Below, piece after piece: positions 7,673 through 14,977 of a stretch of DNA of 47,009 bases. The first letter of the stretch is position 1. Each line of letters starts with the position of its first letter. The notes below the pieces were generated by a model. That model saw nothing but the letters and a program-made list of their open reading frames with translations. It was not told the origin of the DNA and did not search any database. Both the position numbers and the translations under genes were made by a program. The stretch comes from CAYUHJ01 sp964444365 (GTDB taxonomy: Bacteria; Planctomycetota; Planctomycetia; Gemmatales; Gemmataceae), in the NCBI GenBank assembly GCA_964444365.1, contig CAYUHJ010000022.1, positions 1-47,009 of the forward strand. The letters run 5' to 3'.

Positions 7673-7790
7673 CCCCTCTCCCCTTGGGGGAGAGGGGTTG
7701 GGGGTGAGGGGAACGCTTCACGACCGGTGAAGCTTACGGCNNNNNNNNNNCCCGGCCTTCGGCCACCCTCTCCCCCAAGGGGAGAGGGTC
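7673..7790. repeat. Paired CCCCTCTCCCC palindromes with assembly gap, copy 2
   Basis: Two copies with cores CTCTCCCCTTGGGGGAGAGG and CTCTCCCCCAAGGGGAGAGG flank ten Ns at 7741-7750. The gap lies in the loop of the larger palindrome, as expected when an assembler fails on a strong inverted repeat. The true distance between the epimerase and the next gene is therefore uncertain. Confidence 0.75.
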
Positions 7791-7815
7791 AACCAAGACA
7801 TTTCGCAGGGAACGG

Positions 7816-9261
7816 ATGCTCCTCGACACGCTCAATCGCAACGTGATTCTCCCCACCATCGCCGCGAAGCGAGGCAGTCGGCATCTGCGGTTCCTCGACC
7901 AACTGGAACGCACGCAGTTCGACCCGCCGGAAGTCGTCCGCGAGCGGCAGTTCCGGATGCTGTCCGCCGCGTTGAAACACGCCTGGGAGACGGTGCCGTT
8001 CTACCGTCGGACGTGGGCCGCCGCGGGGGTTCACCCGAGCGACGTGAAGTCGTTCGCGGACTTGCAGCACTTCCCGATCGTGACCAAAACCGACATCCGC
8101 GCCCACGGCCGGGAGATGGTGAGCGCCGCATATTCGGGCCGGAAACTGCGGGTGAAGACGACTTCCGGCAGCACCGGCGTCCCATTGGCCGTCTCTATCG
8201 ACGAGCCCGCGGTCCAGTGGAAGTACGCCTGCACCCTGCGGGCCGACCAGTGGTCCGGCTACCGCCTCGGGCAGCGCGTGGCGAAGGTGTGGGGCAACCC
8301 CGAGTACCGGCAGTTCGGCCTCCGCGGACGAATCACGAACGCCGTCGTCGACCGGGCCGTCTACCTCGACACGCTGAACCTGACGCCCGCCCGCATCGCC
8401 GAGTTCACGGCCGCCGTCCGCCGTCACCGTCCGGGGTTGATCTTCGGCCACGCCCACTCGCTGTACCTGCTCGCGTGTCAGTTGAAGAAGGCCGGCGTCA
8501 CGGATGTGCGGCCGAACGGCATCGTCTCCACGGCGATGCCACTGCACGACTGGCAACGCACGGTCATCGAGGACGTGTTCGGCGTCCCCGCGACGAACCG
8601 CTACGGCTGCGAGGAGGTGAGCCTCATCGCGTGCGAGTGCGAGAAGCACCGCGGGTTGCACGTCGCGGCCGAGTCGGTGTTCACGGAGGTTGAAATCCAA
8701 CCCCTCCCCCCAACCCCCTCCCCGAAACGGAGAGGGGGAGAAAACAAAGATTCTTGCTCCCCTCTCCGTTTCGGGGAGGGGCCGGGGGAGGGGTTGTATG
8801 GCAACCTCCTCCTCACCGATCTCGTCAACTTCGCGATGCCGCTGATCCGCTACCGCGTCGGGGATGTCGTCACCGCCACCGATAGGCGATGCGAATGCGG
8901 CCGCGGGCTTCCATTGCTGGAAGCGATCCAGGGCCGCGAGGCGGACTACGTCGTCACCCCCGCGGGCGGGCTCATTTCCGGCATCTCGCTGACCGAAAAC
9001 TTCGCCATGCACATCCCCGGCGCGGCCCAGGTGCAGATCGTGCAGGAAACCCGCACGCACCTCCGCGTTCGGCTCGTCGTGGATGGTGACTTCACGGACG
9101 CGAGCCGCCACAAGATCGCGGAACTGGTGGGCGAAATGTTCGGCCCGACGATGCGGTACGACGTCGAACTCGTCGATCTGATCCCGCAGGAACCGAGCGG
9201 GAAGTACCGGTTCTGCATCTCGAAGGTGGCCGCGGACTTCCTCAAGGAGCTGTCCGCCTAG
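7816..9261 (+). CDS. PaaK/CapK-like adenylate-forming enzyme carrying an in-frame repeat insertion
   Basis: 481 residues, ATG start. It resembles phenylacetate-CoA ligase/CapK proteins: AMP-binding TTSGSTGVPL (115-124), a NRYGCEE motif, then PLIRYRVGD and QGREADYVVTPAGGLIS in the C-terminal part. CapK-type members sit in capsule clusters, which fits the epimerase and glycosyltransferase on either side. Residues of about 293-331 are encoded by a dispersed palindromic repeat and read Pro, Arg and Gly-rich, unlike the rest. The frame is kept through the repeat and the conserved C-terminal motifs follow, so the protein may still be made with a surface loop there. A CECGRG segment may bind zinc. 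Substrate unknown. Confidence 0.85.
   Translation: MLLDTLNRNVILPTIAAKRGSRHLRFLDQLERTQFDPPEVVRERQFRMLSAALKHAWETVPFYRRTWAAAGVHPSDVKSFADLQHFPIVTKTDIRAHGREMVSAAYSGRKLRVKTTSGSTGVPLAVSIDEPAVQWKYACTLRADQWSGYRLGQRVAKVWGNPEYRQFGLRGRITNAVVDRAVYLDTLNLTPARIAEFTAAVRRHRPGLIFGHAHSLYLLACQLKKAGVTDVRPNGIVSTAMPLHDWQRTVIEDVFGVPATNRYGCEEVSLIACECEKHRGLHVAAESVFTEVEIQPLPPTPSPKRRGGENKDSCSPLRFGEGPGEGLYGNLLLTDLVNFAMPLIRYRVGDVVTATDRRCECGRGLPLLEAIQGREADYVVTPAGGLISGISLTENFAMHIPGAAQVQIVQETRTHLRVRLVVDGDFTDASRHKIAELVGEMFGPTMRYDVELVDLIPQEPSGKYRFCISKVAADFLKELSA
8698..8800. repeat. Paired CCCCTCTCC palindromic unit inside a coding region, copy 3
   Basis: The unit begins CCCCTCCCCCCAACCCCC at 8700 and ends GGGGCCGGGGGAGGGG. The inverted halves are CCGAAACGGAGAGGGGG and CCCCTCTCCGTTTCGGGG. 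It lies within the PaaK/CapK-like gene in a length that keeps the frame open. All other copies in the window are intergenic. Confidence 0.8.
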
Positions 9262-9263
9262 TT

Positions 9264-9369
9264 CCCCTCTCCCCGCTGGGGAGAGGGGTTAGGGGTGAGG
9301 GGAAGCCACAAGGGTGAGGGAGCGATTCCCCTCACCCCCGGCCCCTCTCCCCAGCGGGGAGAGGGGAGA
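9264..9369. repeat. Paired CCCCTCTCCCC palindromes, copy 4
   Basis: Palindromes with CCCCTCTCCCC/GGGGAGAGGGG arms lie at about 9264-9288 and 9344-9366, joined by inverted GGGGTGAGGGGAA and TTCCCCTCACCCC tails. It fills the whole gap between the PaaK/CapK-like gene and the glycosyltransferase, ending two bases before the latter's ATG. The glycosyltransferase therefore has no ordinary ribosome-binding site other than the repeat's GGGGAGAGGGGAG. Confidence 0.75.
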
Positions 9370-9371
9370 AG

Positions 9372-10298
9372 ATGGCATTGGTTTCCGTCGTGATGGCCGC
9401 GAAGAACTACGCCCGGTTCCTGCCGACGGCGGTCGAGTCGGTCATCGCCCAGACGTTCGCCGGGTGGGAACTCGTCGTCGTCGACGACGGCTCGACGGAC
9501 GCCACGCCCGCCGCGGTGAAGCCGTTCCTGTCCGACCCCCGCATCCACTACCACCGGTCCGACGTGCTCGGCCAGTCGCGGGCCAAGAACCTCGGCATTC
9601 GCCTGTCCCGCGGGCAGTTCGTCGCGTTCCTCGACGCCGACGACGCCTGGCACCCGACGAAGCTCGCGAAGCAACTGCCGCTCTTCTACAAGCCGACGGT
9701 CGGCGTCGTGTACTGCCGCCGGTCGCTGATCGACGAGGCGGGGAACGCCCTGCCGCCGCGGCCGCGGACCCCGCTGCCGCGCGGCCGGGTGCTGGCGGAG
9801 ATGTTCGCGTACAACTTCGTCTGCTTCTCGTCGGTCGTCGTCCGGCGGACGGTGTTCGACCACGTCGGCGCGTTCGACCCGACCTGGGACCTCGCCATCG
9901 ACTACGAACTCTGGCTCCGCGTCGCGGCGCAGTACGGGTTCGACTTGGTCGACGAGGAACTCGTCCTCTACCGCACCGGCCACGGCAACCTGTCCGCGAA
10001 ACTCGCCGACCGCGTTTCGGCGGCGGAGGCGATGATGACGCAGGCCCTGGAACGCCGGGGGTTGGCCGGACACCTGCCGAATGACGTGATCGCGGAGGGG
10101 TACGCCTCGACGTTCCGGACGCTGGCGTACTCGCTGCGGCCGTCCGAACCGCTGTCCGCGGCGACGTGGTACTGGCGGGCGCTGCGGTACGGCGGGAACC
10201 GCACGGTCGCGGCGAAGGGACTGGTCGCGAGCGCCCTCCGCTGGGCGAGCGGGCGACGAGCCGCCGGCACCCCGGAGAACGCCGGCGTCAACCGGTGA
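9372..10298 (+). CDS. Family 2 glycosyltransferase
   Basis: 308 residues, ATG start, with the end of a repeat (GAGAGGGGAGAAG) acting as the ribosome-binding site. GT-A fold: VVVDDGSTD (36-44) binds the nucleotide, FLDADDAW (87-94) contains the DxD-type metal site, and LAIDYELWLRVA holds the probable catalytic Asp/Glu region with the ED/DY-type motif. No transmembrane helix is seen, so it is probably a cytoplasmic enzyme adding a sugar to a surface glycan. It follows the epimerase and PaaK/CapK-like genes on the same strand, consistent with one polysaccharide gene group. Donor and acceptor are unknown. Confidence 0.92.
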   Translation: MALVSVVMAAKNYARFLPTAVESVIAQTFAGWELVVVDDGSTDATPAAVKPFLSDPRIHYHRSDVLGQSRAKNLGIRLSRGQFVAFLDADDAWHPTKLAKQLPLFYKPTVGVVYCRRSLIDEAGNALPPRPRTPLPRGRVLAEMFAYNFVCFSSVVVRRTVFDHVGAFDPTWDLAIDYELWLRVAAQYGFDLVDEELVLYRTGHGNLSAKLADRVSAAEAMMTQALERRGLAGHLPNDVIAEGYASTFRTLAYSLRPSEPLSAATWYWRALRYGGNRTVAAKGLVASALRWASGRRAAGTPENAGVNR

Positions 10299-10305
10299 CG
10301 GCCGG

Positions 10306-10704
10306 TCACCGTTCCGGCACGGCGATCTCGTCCACGACGCGGTCGACGCCGACGGTCCCTTCCGCCAGTTCCACGGCGCGGGCGCGGCTGGCCGGGGTCG
10401 GGACGATGCCCCGCAGCCGCACCTCGCCGGGGACGGCCCCGGGGAGGACGGTCACGTCGGCCCCGCCCGTGTCCTTGTCCGTGCGGATGCGGACGCGGAC
10501 CCGCTCCTCGACGGGCAGCGCGTCGCCGGGCCGGAACGCGACGAACGGCCCCGCGACCCGGGAGGCGTCCGGGAGGGCGGCCTTCGTCTGCCGGGCGACG
10601 GCCGTCCCCACGCGGGCCAGCACCTCGACGTCCGACCGCTTCCCGCCGAACCCCCACGCGGCGACCATCCCGGCCCAGACGACGATGACCAGTGCTCGTT
10701 TCAC
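10306..10704 (-). CDS. BON-domain exported protein
   Basis: 132 residues from the GTG at 10704, chosen because it begins a plausible signal peptide (KRALVIVVWAGMVAAWGFG). An ATG at 10740 would add 12 charged residues in front. The C-terminal part, from VRVRIRTDKDTGGADVTVLPG to VDRVVDEIAVPE, has the spacing of a BON domain: beta strand, a V-x-L-x-G-x-V-like segment, and a helix with A-x-x-G-V-x-x-V. BON domains bind membranes or other envelope components. It converges on the glycosyltransferase, leaving seven bases between them. Function is otherwise unknown. Confidence 0.72.
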   Translation of the reverse strand: MKRALVIVVWAGMVAAWGFGGKRSDVEVLARVGTAVARQTKAALPDASRVAGPFVAFRPGDALPVEERVRVRIRTDKDTGGADVTVLPGAVPGEVRLRGIVPTPASRARAVELAEGTVGVDRVVDEIAVPER

Positions 10705-10885
10705 GGCGTGCCCCCGGCGGCGAGTTCCGGGGGTCGGCATACCGCCCGCCGCACGGGCGTGCCATTCCGAATTTCCGGAACGATCCATATCGGACGGCAC
10801 CGGCTGTGAACTAAGATAAATTGGAACAGATGGCACCAGCGGAACCTTCGCCATCTTCACACCCGAACTCGGGAGGAGTCCTGAG

Positions 10886-11599
10886 ATGACGCGAGGGATC
10901 TGGCTGGCGGCGATTGCCGCCGCCCTGGCCGCCGGCCCAGCATTCGCCGGCGACGACGCGGTTCCCCTGGGCCGGTACAAGCCCGCCACGGGCGGCTTCG
11001 GCGGCGGCGTACCGCACTCGCCGGCCGCCACGCCCGCCGTGCCCCCGACGGCCGCCGACGACACCGAACTCGTCCACTGGCGGCGCGGCTTCTACGGCGG
11101 CTGGGGGTGGGGGTGGGGCGGCGGCTGGGGCGGCAACGCCTGGGCGTGGAACCGCGGGTGGGGCTGGAACGGCGGCTGGGGCTGGAACACCTGGGGCTGG
11201 AACGGGTTCGCCCGGCCGGCCTGGGGGTACGGGTACGCCAGCTTCTACCGGCCCGGATTCGCGGTCTCGTACTACTCGGCCCCGACCTGCTGGCCGACGT
11301 ACTACTACACGGCCCCGGCCTACTACGGGTTCTTCCCGGTGTCCGGCGGCACGGCCCCGACCGTGAACCTGAACCAGACGCGGGAAGCGGTTCCCGCGAA
11401 CCCGCGGACGGACACCTTCCGGTACGACGGCGGCCCGTCCCGGCCGATCCCCGCCCCGCAACCCGTCCCCGACCGGGCCGACCCGGTCCCGCCCCGCATC
11501 GAACCGGCCGCCGACGGCACGCTCTCGATCAAGTACACCCGCCCGGCCGCGGCCCCGACGAAGTCCGCCTACAAGTACCCGGCCTACGGGGACAAGTAA
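10886..11599 (+). CDS. Secreted Gly/Trp/Tyr-rich protein
   Basis: 237 residues, ATG start, strong GGAGGAG ribosome-binding site at 10872-10878. A clear signal peptide ends in AFAG at about residue 22. Residues of about 66-110 are almost only Gly, Trp, Asn and Ala (repeats such as GWGWNGG), followed by a Tyr-rich stretch (YTAPAYYGFF) and a Pro-rich region. The composition suggests an extracellular or cell-surface structural protein, or one that binds carbohydrate through stacked aromatics. I recognise no enzyme motif. The neighbouring BON gene is divergent. A strong hairpin follows the stop. Confidence 0.8.
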   Translation: MTRGIWLAAIAAALAAGPAFAGDDAVPLGRYKPATGGFGGGVPHSPAATPAVPPTAADDTELVHWRRGFYGGWGWGWGGGWGGNAWAWNRGWGWNGGWGWNTWGWNGFARPAWGYGYASFYRPGFAVSYYSAPTCWPTYYYTAPAYYGFFPVSGGTAPTVNLNQTREAVPANPRTDTFRYDGGPSRPIPAPQPVPDRADPVPPRIEPAADGTLSIKYTRPAAAPTKSAYKYPAYGDK

Positions 11600-11614
11600 C
11601 CAACCGCTCCTACA

Positions 11615-11722
11615 GAAGACCCTCGCCGGCGCGTCGGGCTCGCTATCACGAGCCCCCGACGCGCCGGCGAGGGTCTTCCGTCTCGTCATAAGACACAAAC
11701 CCGACGCGCCAGCGAGGGTCTT
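11615..11722. repeat. GAAGACCCTCGCCGGCGCG palindrome plus a third half-copy; likely bidirectional terminator
   Basis: 24-base arms at 11615-11638 and 11655-11678 are perfect reverse complements with a short loop. A third, slightly diverged copy of the right arm lies at 11699-11722. It sits between the convergent secreted protein and pyrophosphatase genes, where a transcription-stopping hairpin is expected. There is no long T-run. The extra copy suggests it belongs to a dispersed repeat family rather than being a unique terminator. Confidence 0.65.
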
Positions 11723-11738
11723 GCTTGTGCCATCTCGT

Positions 11739-12293
11739 TCAAAAGTTCCCCAGCGTTTGCCGGAAGCGGTTGATCGACGCCCGCACTTCGACGGCCCCTT
11801 CTTCGTGGGACGCCCACCCGAGCGCCTCGACCGTCGCGCCTTCCAACTGCTTGTACGTGCTGAAGAAGTGCTCGACTTCCCGGAGGAAGTGCTTGGGCAC
11901 GTCCTCGAGCCGCTTCATCGAGTCGAACAGCGGGTCCTTGTTCGGGACGGCCAGGAGCTTGAAGTCGTTCTGGCCCTTGTCCTTCATCTTGAAGATGCCG
12001 ACCACGCGGGCCTCGATCAGGCACCCGGAGAACGTCGGCTCGTTCACCATGACCAGGATGTCGGACGGGTCGCCGTCTTCCGCCAGGGTTTGCGGGATGA
12101 ACCCGTAGTCGCCGGGGTAGACGGACGAGCTGTACAGGTAGCGGTCCATCTTGATCATGCCGGTCGCCTTGTCGATCTCGAACTTCGTCCGCCGGCCCTT
12201 GGGGATCTCGACGATCGCGTTCGCGACGGACGCCTCGCCGGTGCCGGGGGGGATCATCATGAAGTCTCGGACGTAGTCCCGGCGTGCGAACAT
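11739..12293 (-). CDS. ppa: Inorganic pyrophosphatase
   Basis: 184 residues, ATG start at 12293. Family I soluble pyrophosphatase: EIPKGRRTKFEIDK near the start, YPGDYGFIPQT (59-69), and the signature DGDPSDIL (73-80), whose Asp residues bind magnesium, with GWASHEEGA near the end. It hydrolyses pyrophosphate to two phosphates in the cytoplasm, pulling biosynthetic reactions forward. Length is typical for the bacterial enzyme. It stands alone on this strand, followed by the palindrome at 11615-11722. The family call is firm. Confidence 0.95.
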   Translation of the reverse strand: MFARRDYVRDFMMIPPGTGEASVANAIVEIPKGRRTKFEIDKATGMIKMDRYLYSSSVYPGDYGFIPQTLAEDGDPSDILVMVNEPTFSGCLIEARVVGIFKMKDKGQNDFKLLAVPNKDPLFDSMKRLEDVPKHFLREVEHFFSTYKQLEGATVEALGWASHEEGAVEVRASINRFRQTLGNF

Positions 12294-12606
12294 CGTGGGC
12301 CTGCGGAGGGGTGTGGCGTGACGGGGCGACGGGGTGACGGGGTGGCAACCCCCTGCAATCGGACCGCGTCGCCGTTGCACCTCGGTATCTTAGGAAGTCC
12401 GGCGGAGTTGCGTCGGCCCGCCGTCAGGCCGAATCGCGTCGATTCCGTATTCTTGCCCCCCCTCTCCCCGCCGGGGAGAGGGGCCGGGGGTGAGGGGTGA
12501 ACCTTCCATCCCGACCGGCGACTGCGGAGGGGTGACGGCTTCCCCTCACCCCCGACCCCTCTCCCCGGCGGGGAGAGGGGAGGCCGACCATCGACGCCTT
12601 TCGGCA
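12294..12606. other. Intergenic region, upstream of ppa, with palindromic repeat copy 5
   Basis: 313 bases. The part nearest ppa (12294-12420) should hold its promoter, but I see no convincing -35/-10 pair. The part at about 12463-12583 is a paired CCCCTCTCCCC palindrome unit with inverted GGGGTGAGGGG tails. No gene is supported here. Confidence 0.6.
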
Positions 12607-12984
12607 TCAGGCCGTCCACCATTCCAGTTCCTTCAGCAGTTCCCCAACCCCGAAAGACGCGAGATTCGCCAGGGTGATTGCGACCAGATCGCGCACCGTG
12701 GCGGCGCGGTTCGCGGGCTGTCCCCGAACGAACGCGGCCCAGAAAATGACGCACTCCGCCACGGGGGCGAACGTCTCCGCGACGATCAGGTACAGCGTGC
12801 GGTCGGCGAAGAAGGCGGGCAGGACGAGCCAGACGACGGGGTAGGTGCAGGCGGTGAGCCAGAGGCCGGCGAACAGGCGGACCCGCGGCGCGTGCCGGGC
12901 CGACAGCCCGACCCAGAGCACCGCGGTTTCGACCAGGACCGTGAGGGCGTACCCCACGGCCATCAGTTTCAGGTAGTCGACCAC
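12607..12984 (-). CDS. Small integral membrane protein
   Basis: 125 residues, ATG start. The sequence is largely hydrophobic and shows about four membrane helices: around 5-25 (YLKLMAVGYALTVLVETAVLW), 36-58 (LFAGLWLTACTYPVVWLVL), 64-84 and a shorter one near 97-113. Its start lies three bases past the stop of the upstream secreted protein gene, so the two form an operon. I recognise no family. Co-expression with a protein that is exported and carries a C-terminal membrane helix suggests both act in the envelope. Confidence 0.75.
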   Translation of the reverse strand: MVDYLKLMAVGYALTVLVETAVLWVGLSARHAPRVRLFAGLWLTACTYPVVWLVLPAFFADRTLYLIVAETFAPVAECVIFWAAFVRGQPANRAATVRDLVAITLANLASFGVGELLKELEWWTA

Positions 12985-12987
12985 CCG

Positions 12988-13716
12988 TCACGCCTTCGCG
13001 GTCGGCGGCTCGCGGCGGGCCAGCCACAGCCCGCCGGTGACGAGCCCGGCGAACAGCGCGAGCCCGGCCACCCACCCCCGCCCGGCCGGGGCGTCCGCCG
13101 CCGGCGCGACCGCCCCGACGTCCGGCGTTTCCGCTTCCTCGTCCGCGTCGGGGCCGCACTTCTTCTTGCCGGCTTCCAGAATCACCCACCCCTTCTTGGG
13201 GTCGATGTTGTCGACCGCGTGTTCGACGAGCACGCTCGGCCGGGGGTCGCCGAACTGGACGATGGTCGACTGCGGGTAGGTGCCCTTGGTGGCGACGCGG
13301 CCGGGGATCTTGCGGCCGACCACCGCCGCGAGCAGTTCCTTTTCCGTCTTGTACTTCGACTTGGCGTCCCGCGGAATCGCGACGATCTCCAGCCGGCTCA
13401 CCTGGGCCGGCAGCTTCGCGGCGCGGAACTGGATCGACACCTTCGGGGTGAACTCGACCTCCAGCGCCCCGTCGTTCACCACCTTGAAGAAGGAATAGTC
13501 CGGGTACTCCTTGTCCGTCGTGAAGACGTGGTCCACCGGGATGAGCAAGAACTGCGGCTGCGAGGGGACGTTCGGAATGGTGGGAATCGTCGGGAACCCG
13601 CCCTTGTTCGGGGGGAACCCCTTCTTCGGGCCGATCATGTCGGCCGCGGCGGGTCCGCTCAGAACCAGTCCGCACGCGACCGACCACCCGAACGCGAGGG
13701 CCGTGAACCGGAACAT
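12988..13716 (-). CDS. Exported protein with C-terminal membrane helix
   Basis: 242 residues from the ATG at 13716, chosen because the longer frame upstream has no signal peptide while this start gives one (MFRFTALAFGWSVACGLVLSGPAAA). The middle (about 55-190) is beta-rich and unrecognised. It is followed by an acidic, Ala-rich linker (DADEEAETPD) and a hydrophobic helix, WVAGLALFAGLVTGGLWLA, before a short basic tail. This architecture (signal, periplasmic domain, linker, membrane anchor) resembles LPXTG-like or sorting-type anchors, though no sorting motif is visible. It is the first gene of an operon with the membrane protein at 12607-12984. Confidence 0.75.
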   Translation of the reverse strand: MFRFTALAFGWSVACGLVLSGPAAADMIGPKKGFPPNKGGFPTIPTIPNVPSQPQFLLIPVDHVFTTDKEYPDYSFFKVVNDGALEVEFTPKVSIQFRAAKLPAQVSRLEIVAIPRDAKSKYKTEKELLAAVVGRKIPGRVATKGTYPQSTIVQFGDPRPSVLVEHAVDNIDPKKGWVILEAGKKKCGPDADEEAETPDVGAVAPAADAPAGRGWVAGLALFAGLVTGGLWLARREPPTAKA

Positions 13717-13812
13717 TCGTGCTCTCCGAGGGCGTACCGGGCCGGCGAGGGCGGCCCGTCCGGGAACAGAACGGCCCACCGGGGAGGGGCGTTGGCCGGG
13801 CCGGCGGAATTG

Positions 13813-14718
13813 TTACACTTCCGCGGCCGTCTGCAATTCTACCGCGCCGCGGCGGCCGACGGCATACCGGAAGTTCGTGCCCGCCGTACACGCCGAGCCG
13901 ACCTCGCCGGCGGGGCTCAGGGCGATGAACGCGACGTGCCCCGCCGCGGCCCCCCGGCGCTTCGCGGCGGCGTGGACCCGGCGGCACGCCGCCTCGCACG
14001 CGGCTTGCGGCGTCGCCCCGCTTCGCATTTGCTCGACGATGAACAGACTCCCGCCGGTGCGAATCACTTCCTCGCCCACGCCCGTCGCGCCGGCGGCCCC
14101 GGCCTCGTCGTCGACGTACAACCCCGCACCGATCACCGGCGAGTCTCCAACGCGGCCGGGGAGTTTGAACGCGAGCCCGGACGTGGTACACGCCCCGCCG
14201 AGGTGCCCGCCGGCGTCGCGGCCGAGGACCGTCACCGTGTCGTGGTTGTTCTCGTCGACGAGGTAGATGTCGTCCGGCCCGGTGGGGACGTCGACCGGCC
14301 CGCCGTCCTTCTGCTTCCCGACCCACTCGGAGATGGCTTCCGCCGTGTACGGCATTTCCAGCGGAAACCCCTGCCGGATCGCGAACCACTTCGCCCCCTC
14401 GCCGACGAGCAGGACGTGCTTCGTCCGGTCCATCACCCGGCGGGCGAGGGCGGCCGCGTGGCGGATGTGCTCGACCGCCGCCACCGCGCCGCACCGGAGC
14501 GTCGTCCCGTCCATGACGGCCGCGTCGAGCGTCAGCCGGCCCAACCGGTCGGGCAAACTCCCGAACCCGACGGACCGCACGCTCGGGTCGTCTTCCACCG
14601 CCTGCGCCCCGGCGATGACCGCATCCAGCGCGGGCGAACCGCCGGCGAGCAGCGGCAGCGCGACTTCGGCGGCGACGCGGCCGAACAGCCACGTGGCGAT
14701 CACGACGGGTTCGGGCAT
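13813..14718 (-). CDS. Glycosylasparaginase/isoaspartyl peptidase-type Ntn hydrolase
   Basis: 301 residues, ATG start. It matches N4-(beta-N-acetylglucosaminyl)-L-asparaginase: an early GGSPALDAVIAGAQAVEDDP, and NHDTVTVLGRD (158-168), where self-cleavage before Thr161 would free the catalytic N-terminal Thr. GRVGDSPVIGAGLYVDDEAG then forms the substrate loop. Family members are made as a precursor and split into alpha and beta chains. It cleaves the sugar-Asn link of glycoasparagines or a related amide. Unlike several bacterial relatives it has no obvious signal peptide, so a cytoplasmic location is likely. It is transcribed in the same direction as the exported protein downstream, 96 bases away. 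Confidence 0.88.
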   Translation of the reverse strand: MPEPVVIATWLFGRVAAEVALPLLAGGSPALDAVIAGAQAVEDDPSVRSVGFGSLPDRLGRLTLDAAVMDGTTLRCGAVAAVEHIRHAAALARRVMDRTKHVLLVGEGAKWFAIRQGFPLEMPYTAEAISEWVGKQKDGGPVDVPTGPDDIYLVDENNHDTVTVLGRDAGGHLGGACTTSGLAFKLPGRVGDSPVIGAGLYVDDEAGAAGATGVGEEVIRTGGSLFIVEQMRSGATPQAACEAACRRVHAAAKRRGAAAGHVAFIALSPAGEVGSACTAGTNFRYAVGRRGAVELQTAAEV

Positions 14719-14779
14719 CGAGCCACTCCGAGGGGAAACGGTCGTTCGCGCTGTGCGGATCGCTTCCAGTTCTGGTTCC

Positions 14780-14925
14780 CTCCCCCTGGGAGGGGGGAGG
14801 GTGAGGGTCGCTTCAGGGCAGGGGATTCAACCCCTCCCCCCACCCCCTCCCCGAAGCGGAGAGGGGGAGCGAAACCCTCTTCTCTTCCTCCCCTCTCCGC
14901 TTCGGGGAGGGGCCGGGGGAGGGGT
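14780..14925. repeat. CCCCTCTCCGCTTCGGGG palindromic unit, copy 6
   Basis: Several overlapping inverted segments: CCCCGAAGCGGAGAGGGGG and CCCCTCTCCGCTTCGGGG with CCCCCACCCC and GGGGCCGGGGGAGGGG tails, preceded by a shorter CCCTCCCCCTGGGAGGGGGG palindrome. It lies between the Ntn hydrolase start and the helicase stop. The whole 259-base gap (14719-14977) shows nothing else. Confidence 0.7.
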
Positions 14926-14977
14926 TGCCTTTGAACTCGCAGACCCCTCCGAAGCGGTGGAGAGAAAGACCAGGAAG

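Noticed and set aside
12490..14934. 814-codon plus-strand frame
   Set aside because: Antisense to the pyrophosphatase-side operon and Ntn hydrolase; no motif and it includes translated palindromic repeats.
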